This document shows positions 39,838 through 47,600 of a stretch of DNA of 49,951 bases, piece after piece. Made by a program: the position numbers and the translations under genes. Location: the NCBI GenBank assembly GCA_034434015.1, contig DAOUAB010000053.1:1-49951 (forward strand), written 5' to 3'. Each line of letters starts with the position of its first letter. Position 1 is the stretch's first letter. The notes beneath the pieces are model-generated. The model was not told where the DNA came from, did no database searches, and saw only the letters and a program-made list of their open reading frames with translations. This DNA comes from SpSt-583 sp034434015 (GTDB taxonomy: Bacteria > Chloroflexota > Anaerolineae > Anaerolineales > UBA6663).

Positions 39838-41613
39838 TCATCGGGCCGGCTCGGGCGCGCGGCGGCCGTTGCCGGAGGCGGCCGGGCTGGCGGCTCGGGC
39901 GCGCACGAAGCCTTGTTGGATCAAGTGATCGAGGATGAGGCGGGCGTTTTCCTCGGGCGTGCGCCGGACAGTGTCTAAGGTGATCTCCGGGTGCTCCGGC
40001 GGCTCGTAGGGGTCATCGATGCCGGTGAACCCCTTGAGCTCGCCCCGGCGCGCTTTGGCGTACATGCCCTTGACGTCCCGCTGTTCGCACACCTCCAGTG
40101 GCGTGTCCACGAACACTTCCACGAAGTGTTCGGACCCGACCATATTCCGGACATCCTGGCGCGTCGACCGGTACGGGCTGACGGCCGCGCAGATCACCAG
40201 GCCGCCGTGCCGGACGATTTCGGCGGCCACGAAGCCGATGCGGCGGATGTTGATGTCGCGGTCCTCCTTGCTGAACCCCAGCCCTTTGGACAGGTGGGTG
40301 CGGACGACGTCGCCGTCCAGCACGGTCACCTGGCGGCCGTGCTCGAGCAGCAGGACGGTGAGGACCTCGGCCGTGGTGGACTTGCCCGCGCCGCTCAGGC
40401 CCGTGAACCAGATGCAGGCGCCCTGACGGTAACGCGGCGGATAGGTCTCCTGCAGGATCTCCGCCACTTCCGACCGGGTGAACCACTCCGGCAGCTTCTT
40501 GCCGTTGTTGAGAAACTCTTCGCGGACCTGGGTGCCGGACAGGCTGGCGATGCGCGCGTCGGCGGGCACCTTGTGGACCTCTTCGTAGCGCGCCTCGTCG
40601 GGAAGATACACGAGTTCCTGGAATCGCACCATGCCGACGCCGAGCTCGGCGCTGTGCTGCGCCACCAGCGCCTGCGCGTCGTAAGGGCCGTAGAAAGGCT
40701 TGCCGTTGGAGTCGTGGCCCGGCCCGGCATGGTCGCGCCCGACGATGAAGTAATTGGCGCCGTAATTGCGCCGGATGAGGGCGTGCCACAGCGCCTCGCG
40801 CGGTCCGCCCATGCGCATGGCCAGCGGGAGGAGCGCGAGCAGAACCCGGTTCGGATCATAGTGGCTTTCCGCCAGAGCGCGATAGGTGCGCACGCGCGTG
40901 AAGTGGTCCACGTCGCCGGGTTTGGTCAGGCCGACCGACGGATGCAAGAGCAAGACGCCGTCCACGTCCTGCGCCGCGCGCTTGGTCAGTTCCTCGTGGA
41001 CGCGGTGCAGGGGGTTGCGCGTCTGGAAGGCGACGACATTGGAGCGGCCGAAGGCCGCCAGGCGCGCGCGCGTCTCGGCCGGCGTGAGGCGCAGGTCCTG
41101 GAAGTCGTAGCGCGCCGGGAGCTGCAGGACGCGCAGACGCCCGGAGAGGTTCAACGGCCCCCAGCGCTCCATCTCGGCCACAAGCGGGTGGCGCAGGTCA
41201 AGCGTGCCGAAGACCTGGCGCGCCATCTCGCGCCGGTCCCACGCATAGATTTCCTCAATCGTCATCACGGCCAGCAGTTCGTTCTTGGCGTTGCGCAGGG
41301 CCACCTCCTGGTCCAGATGGATCGCCTCGCCCGGCTCAACGGGCAGGGTCACCGGGATGGGGAACAGGCGGCCGTCCGCCAGGCGCATGTCGCCGAGCAC
41401 GCGCTGAAAATCGGCCTGGCCCATAAACCGGTCCAGGGGTGAGAACCCGCCGACGGCGAGCAGCTCCAGGTCGCACACGACGCGCTCGGAGACCTGGAGC
41501 GACGGCAGGCGGTTGGCGTAATCCTTGAGGCCGGCCAGCTCGTCCGCCGGCACTCTCAGGTCCACCAGCTTGCCGCCGTACGGCGGGATCAGGTGCGCGA
41601 TCTTTTCTTCCAT
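39838..41613 (-). CDS. Bifunctional sulfate adenylyltransferase / APS kinase (PAPS synthetase)
   Basis: 591 residues from the ATG at 41613 (AAAGGAG upstream). Residues 1-390 are ATP sulfurylase: PUA-like N-terminal part, QTRNPLHRVHE (197-207) for nucleotide and sulfate binding, and GRDHAGPG (292-299). Residues 398-570 are APS kinase: P-loop GLSGAGKS (405-412), DGD (433-435), RDINIRRIGFVA and the lid KGMYAKARRGELKGFTGIDDPYE region. A short Ala/Pro/Arg tail ends the protein. It makes APS from sulfate and ATP, then PAPS. Its place between NRPS genes and the presence of a sulfotransferase point to dedicated cofactor supply rather than assimilation. No reductase genes are nearby. Confidence 0.95.
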   Translation of the reverse strand: MEEKIAHLIPPYGGKLVDLRVPADELAGLKDYANRLPSLQVSERVVCDLELLAVGGFSPLDRFMGQADFQRVLGDMRLADGRLFPIPVTLPVEPGEAIHLDQEVALRNAKNELLAVMTIEEIYAWDRREMARQVFGTLDLRHPLVAEMERWGPLNLSGRLRVLQLPARYDFQDLRLTPAETRARLAAFGRSNVVAFQTRNPLHRVHEELTKRAAQDVDGVLLLHPSVGLTKPGDVDHFTRVRTYRALAESHYDPNRVLLALLPLAMRMGGPREALWHALIRRNYGANYFIVGRDHAGPGHDSNGKPFYGPYDAQALVAQHSAELGVGMVRFQELVYLPDEARYEEVHKVPADARIASLSGTQVREEFLNNGKKLPEWFTRSEVAEILQETYPPRYRQGACIWFTGLSGAGKSTTAEVLTVLLLEHGRQVTVLDGDVVRTHLSKGLGFSKEDRDINIRRIGFVAAEIVRHGGLVICAAVSPYRSTRQDVRNMVGSEHFVEVFVDTPLEVCEQRDVKGMYAKARRGELKGFTGIDDPYEPPEHPEITLDTVRRTPEENARLILDHLIQQGFVRARAASPAASGNGRRAPEPAR

Positions 41614-41660
41614 GCTTTCTCCTTTGTTTTGTTTGTCGAGCGGCGAGCGCACGGCCCGCC

Positions 41661-44600
41661 TCACCATTTGTCGATCTCGCCGAGGATGTCCTTGAGGTCC
41701 TCCTCCGTCCAGCCGAAGTCTTCCGCGCCCGGCTGGACCTCGGCGCCGCCGGCCAGCGCCAGCGCCGGCCCGGTCGCGGCGCCGGCTTCGGCGGCTAGCG
41801 GCTGCGCTACGGAGGCCAGGCCGGCCACCGTGGGAAACTCGAAGACCTGGCGCGGCGTCAAGGCCAGCCCGGCCTGGCGCGCCCGGGCGATGATCTGCAG
41901 GCTCATAATCGAGTCGCCGCCCAGGTCGAAGAAGTTATCGTGGACGCCGACGCGTTCCAGGCCCAGGACGTCGGCCCAGACGCGGGCCAGGGCGGTTTCG
42001 GCCTCGGTGCGCGGCGCGACGTACTCGGCCGCCGCCGCCTGTCGGGCGGCCTGGTCGGGCGCGGGCAGGGCCCTGCGCTCCACCTTGCCGTTGGCGTTGA
42101 GCGGCAGTGCCTCCAGGAACACAAAGGCCGAGGGGACCATGTACTCCGGCAGACGCTCGCGCAGGAATTCGCGCAGTTCGTTCAAGAGGGCGGGCGGCGG
42201 CTGGATGACGCCGCCGGTCGCCTCGCTGTCGTCTGCCGCCGGCCGTCTGTCGTCTGCCAGGATGACGTAGGCGGCCAGCCGCTTATGCCCGGCCTCGGTC
42301 CAGGTCCAGACGACGTTTTGCTTCACCGCCGGATGCTGGCCGAGGACGGCCTCGATCTCGCCCAGCTCGACGCGGAAGCCGCGGATCTTCACCTGGAAAT
42401 CCAGGCGGCCCAGGCATTCCAGGTTGCCGTCCGGGCGGTAGCGGGCGAGGTCGCCGGTTTTGTAGAGAGTGGTCAGTGGATCGGGCCCACTGTTCACTGC
42501 CCACTGTCTACTGTCCACTCGAATGAAGCGCTCCGCCGTCAGGTCCGGCCGGTTGAGGTAACCGCGCCCCACCTGCACGCCGCCGATGTAGAGCTCGCCG
42601 GGGACGCCGATAGGGACGGGCTGGAGGTGCCGGTCCAGCACGTAGAGCCGGGTGTTGATGATCGGGCGCCCGATGGGCACCACGCCGACGCTCGGCCGGG
42701 CCGGGGTCTCGGTGTACACGCAGCAGCCGACGACGGTCTCGGTCGGGCCGTACTCGTTGACCAGCGCCGTCTCCGGCGCGTTCCGGAGCCAGAAGGCGAC
42801 GTGCTCCGGCAGCAGGTTCTCGCCGCCGATGATAAAGGCGCGCGTCCGGCCGGCCGCCTCCGCCGGGGCGAGCTGGTCGCCCAGCAGTTTGAGGTGGGCG
42901 GGCGTGATCTTGATCAGGCTGAAGTCGCCGACGCGGCGCACGTAGTCGGTGAGGGCCTCCACGCCCAGGTCGTCCGGCAGCAGGTGCACGGTGCGGCCCG
43001 TGGTCAGCGGCGCGATCAGGCTGGTGACCGTCAGGTCGAACGAGATGGAGGAGTGGACGGGCGAGCCGACGCCGCCGTCCAGGGGATAGGCCTGCCGGCA
43101 CCAGGTGAGGTAGTTGACCACGCCGCGGTGCTCGAGCATGGCGCCCTTGGGCTGGCCGGTGGAGCCGCTGGTGTAGATGACGTAGGCGAGGGAGTCGGGC
43201 GTCGCCTGAGACGGGGGAGGGGCGCTCGGATGTTGGGCGATGCGGGGCCAATCCGTGTCCAGACAGAGGACCTGGGCCGAGGCGCGGGGGAGCCGAGGCG
43301 CCAGGGAGGCCTCGGTCAGCAGCACCGGCGCACGGGTATCGGCGAGCATGAACGCGATGCGCTCGGCCGGGTAGCCGGGGTCGATGGGGACGTAGGCGGC
43401 GCCGGACTTGAGCACGCCCAGGAGGGCGACGACCACCTCGGGCGAGCGCGTCAGGCAGAGCGCCACCAGCGTCTCCGGCTGCGCGCCCAGGCCCTGGAGA
43501 TGATGGGCGAGCTGGTTGGCGCGGGCGTCCAGTTCGCGGTAGGTGAGCGCGCGGTCGCCGCACACCACGGCCACGGCGTCCGGCGTCTGCGCGGCCTGCT
43601 GTTCGAAGAGGTGGTGGGCGCACAGGTGGGCCGGGAAGGGCGCCTCGGTGCGGTTCCACTCGACCAGGAGCTGATACCGCTCGGCCTCGGAGAGCAGCGG
43701 CAGGCGGCTGACACTCTGCTCCGGGTCGGCGACGAGGCCGGCCAGCAGGTTCTGGAAGTGGCCGGCCAGGCGCTCGATGGTGGCGGCGTCGAACAGGTCG
43801 GTGTTGAACTCGAGCGCGCCGCTGAGCGCCTCGCCGTCCTCCACCATGAACAGGGTCAGGTCGAACTTGGCCGTGCCGCTGTGGGCCTCGACCGGGGACA
43901 GGGTGAGCGGCGCGGTTTTAGCGGAGAGGGTCAGGGCGCCCTGCGGCGTGTTCTGCAGGGCGAACATCACCTGGAACAGCGGCGAGTGGCTGAGATCGCG
44001 CTGGGGCTGAAGGGCGTCCACCACCATCTCGAAGGGCACGTCCTGGTGGGCGTAAGCGCCGAGCGCGGTCTCGCGCACGCGGCGCAGCAGCTCGCGGAAC
44101 GAGGGCGCGGCCTCCGTGGGGCTGCTGAGGTCGGCCCGCAGCACGAGCGTGTTGACAAAGAAGCCGATCAGGCCCTCGATGTCGGCGCGGTTGCGGTTGG
44201 CGATAGGCGTGCCGACATTGAAGTCCGTCTGGCCGGTGTAGCGATACAGCAGGACTTCAAAAGCGGCCAGGAGCGTCATGAACAGCGTGGCGCCCTCGCG
44301 CTGGGCCAGCGCCTTGAGCCGGCGGGTGAGGTCGGGCGTGAGCGTGAACGAGCGGTAATCGCCGGCGAAGGTCTGCACGGCCGGACGCGGCCGGTCGGTG
44401 GGCAGTTCCAGCAGGGGCGGACTGCCGGCCAGTTGCCGGCGCCAGTAGCCGAGCTGGTTCTCGAGCACCTCCCCCTGCAGCCAGCCGCGTTGCCAGGCCG
44501 CAAAATCGGCGTACTGGATGCGCAGAGCGGGCAGCGGCGACGGGCGGCCTTGGCTGAAGGCGTCGTACAGGGCGGCCAGCTCCTGGGTGAGCACACTACT

Positions 44601-47600
44601 GGACCAGTCGTCGCCGATGATGTGGTGCAGGGTGAGGAGCAGGATGTGCTCGTCGGCGGCCAGGCGCAGCAGGCCGGCGCGGATGAGCGGGCCGCGCGCC
44701 AGGTCGAACGGGCGCTGGGCCTCGACGGTCGCCAGACGGCGGGCCTCGGCTTCACGCGCCTCGGCCGGCAGGCCGGCCAGGTCGGTCACCGGGATGGGGA
44801 CGACGTCCCTCGGCGGCGGGGCGATGACCTGCCACGGGCGGCCATCCGGCGTCATGATGAACGTGGTGCGCAGGGATTCGTGGCGGCGGACCACCTCATG
44901 CAAGGCGCGTTCCAGCGCGCCGACATCCAGCGCCCCGGTCAGGCGCACGGCCTCGGGCAGGTTGTAGGAGGCCTGGCCGGGCTCGAGCTGATCCAGGAAC
45001 CACAGACGTTGCTGGGCGAATGACAGAGTCGCCAGGACTGCGTCCTGGCTTAGGGTCAGGACTGCGTCCTGGCCGAGGGCCGGGCCGGCGGTCCCGCCGC
45101 TCATCGAGAGATCGGAGACGCGCTGGCGGGGGACCGGCACGATGGGCGGGACGTAGACGCCGGCCTGCTTCTGGCGCTCCGCCTCGACGCACTCGGCCAG
45201 CGTCGCCACCGTGGGCGCCTCGAAGACCCGGCGCAAGGGCACGTCCACCTGGAGGGCGTCACGGATGCGGGAGACAACCTGGGTGGCGAGCAGCGAGTGG
45301 CCGCCTAACTCAAAGAAGTCGTCATGGATGCCGACGCGCGGCCGCTTGAGGATCTGCGCCCACAGCGCGGCCAGCGTCTCCTCGGTCGGCGTGCGCGGCG
45401 CGACATAGGCGGTTGCGGCGGCGAGATCGCTGAGGTCCGGCGCGGGCAGGGCGAGCCGGTCGATCTTGCCGGCGGCGTTGAGCGGCATGGCGTCCAGCAT
45501 CACGAACGCCGACGGCGCCATGTACTCCGGCAGTCTGGTCTTGAGGAATTCGCGCAGGTCGGCCAGCGAGAAGCGCCGCGCCTGGCGGAAAGCGTCCACA
45601 CGCTGCTGAAGCCGGGCGCGCTCCTCCGGCCCGGTATTGAACTTGACGCCGGCCCGATCGCCGCGGCGCCACCAGACGACGCCGTTGATCCACAGGCCCT
45701 GCTCGTCGTACGGCGTCCCGTCGGGCGCGGGCAGGCGCAGGCGCAGGGCCTGGCCGCTGCGCCACAGGCCGGCCTCGGCCAGCAGGCGCGCGCCGCCCGC
45801 CGACAGGTTCTCGACGATCAACTCATGGACCTCGCCGTGGTCGAACTCGGCCCGGCAGGTGACGCGCAGCGGGACGCGCGCCTCCGCGCCGCGCAGGTCG
45901 GCCACGCGCAGGCCCTCGGCCTCGGCCAGACGTTTGACGCTCTGGCGCAGGAATAGCTGCTGCGCGGGCGTCGGCGCCAGCGTCACCCCCGCCAGCGCGC
46001 CGCGCCGCCAGGCGACCGCCCCGGCCATCTCGGGCGCGTCCGGCGCGCCGGGCAGCTGCGGGCGCACGTGCAGCGCCTGCCCGACCGTCCAGGCCGAGGG
46101 CACATCGGCCAGCGACAGGCCGCCGAAGGAGAGGTCCAGCATCGGCAGGTCGTAGGCGTGCGGGCCGTCCACGTGGCCGTTTCCGGGGATGACGGCGGCC
46201 GCCAGGCAGCGGCTCTCGATCGGCACGCGGTCCACGGCCAGGTCGGCCTCCAGATACGCCACCAGCCGCTCGTCGCGGGCCAGCACCACCGTCTGGCGCA
46301 CGGCCGGATGCTGGCGGATAACGGCCTCCACCTCGCCCGGCTCGATGCGGTAGCCGCGGATCTTCACCTGGTGGTCGGCGCGGCCCAGGAACTCGACCTC
46401 CCCGTTCGGCAGGTAGCGGGCGCGGTCGCCGGTGCGGTACAAACGCCCCCTCTCCCCGGCCCTTTCGCCTTCCAGGGGGAAGGGGGACGGGATGAATTTC
46501 TCGGCGGTCAGTTCCGGCCGGTTGAGGTAGCCGCGCGCCACGCCCAGGCCGCCCACGAACAGCTCGCCGGGCACGCCCACCGGCACGGGCTGAAAATTCT
46601 TGTCCAGGATGTAAAGCCGGGTGTTGGCGAACGGCCGGCCGATGGGCACGAGGCGGTCGGCGTGCAGGTCCAGCGCGCGGCTTTCGAAAAACGTGCTGTC
46701 GATGGTCGCCTCGGTCAGGCCGAAGGAATTGATGAAGCGCGTGTCCGGCCCGCAATAGCGCCGGAACTCCTGGTACTCACGCACATACCACGAGTCCGAG
46801 CCGCAGATCAGCAGGCGCATGAAGTCCAGCGACTGATGGGTCTCCGCCAGATATTCGATCAGCGGGCGCAGGACGGCGGGCACGAACTCGGCGCACTCCA
46901 CGCCCTCGCGGCGCATCAGGGCGTAGAGCGCCCCGGGCTGGAGCAGGAGCTCGCGCGGACAGAGCACGAGCGCGCCGCCCGAGCACAGCGCGCGGACGAA
47001 GTCGCCGGAGAAGACGTCGAAGGCGAAGCTTGCCATCTGCAGGTGGGCGCGCACCGAGCGCAAGGCGTACGCCTCTTCCCAGGCCAGATACTGGTTGACC
47101 AGGCTGCGCTGTTCCACCATGACGCCCTTGGGCTGGCCGGTGGAGCCGCTGGTGTAGATGACGTAGGCCAGAGAGTCGGGCGTCGCTTGAGACGGGCACG
47201 GGGTGATCGGGTGTTGGGCGATTGCGGGCCAGTCCGTGTCCAGGCAGATGGTCTGAGCCGCGGAGCGCGGGAGCCGGGGAGCCAGCGCCGACGTGGTGAG
47301 CACGAGGCGCGCGCCGCAATCTTCGAGCATAAAGCGCAGGCGGTCGGCGGGATGGTGGGGGTCAAGCGGGACGTAGGCGGCGCCGGCCTTGAGCACGCCG
47401 AGCACGGCCACGATCATCTCGGCCGATTTCTCCAGGCACAGCGCCACGCGCGCCTCCGGTCCGGCGCCCAGCGCCGCCAGGTGATGGGCGAGCTGGTTGG
47501 CGCGGTCGTTCAGTTCGCCATAGGTCAGCCGGACCTCGTCCGGCCGCGCCTCGGTCCCGGGCCAGATCACGGCGGGGGCGTCGGGGGCGCGCGCGGCCTC

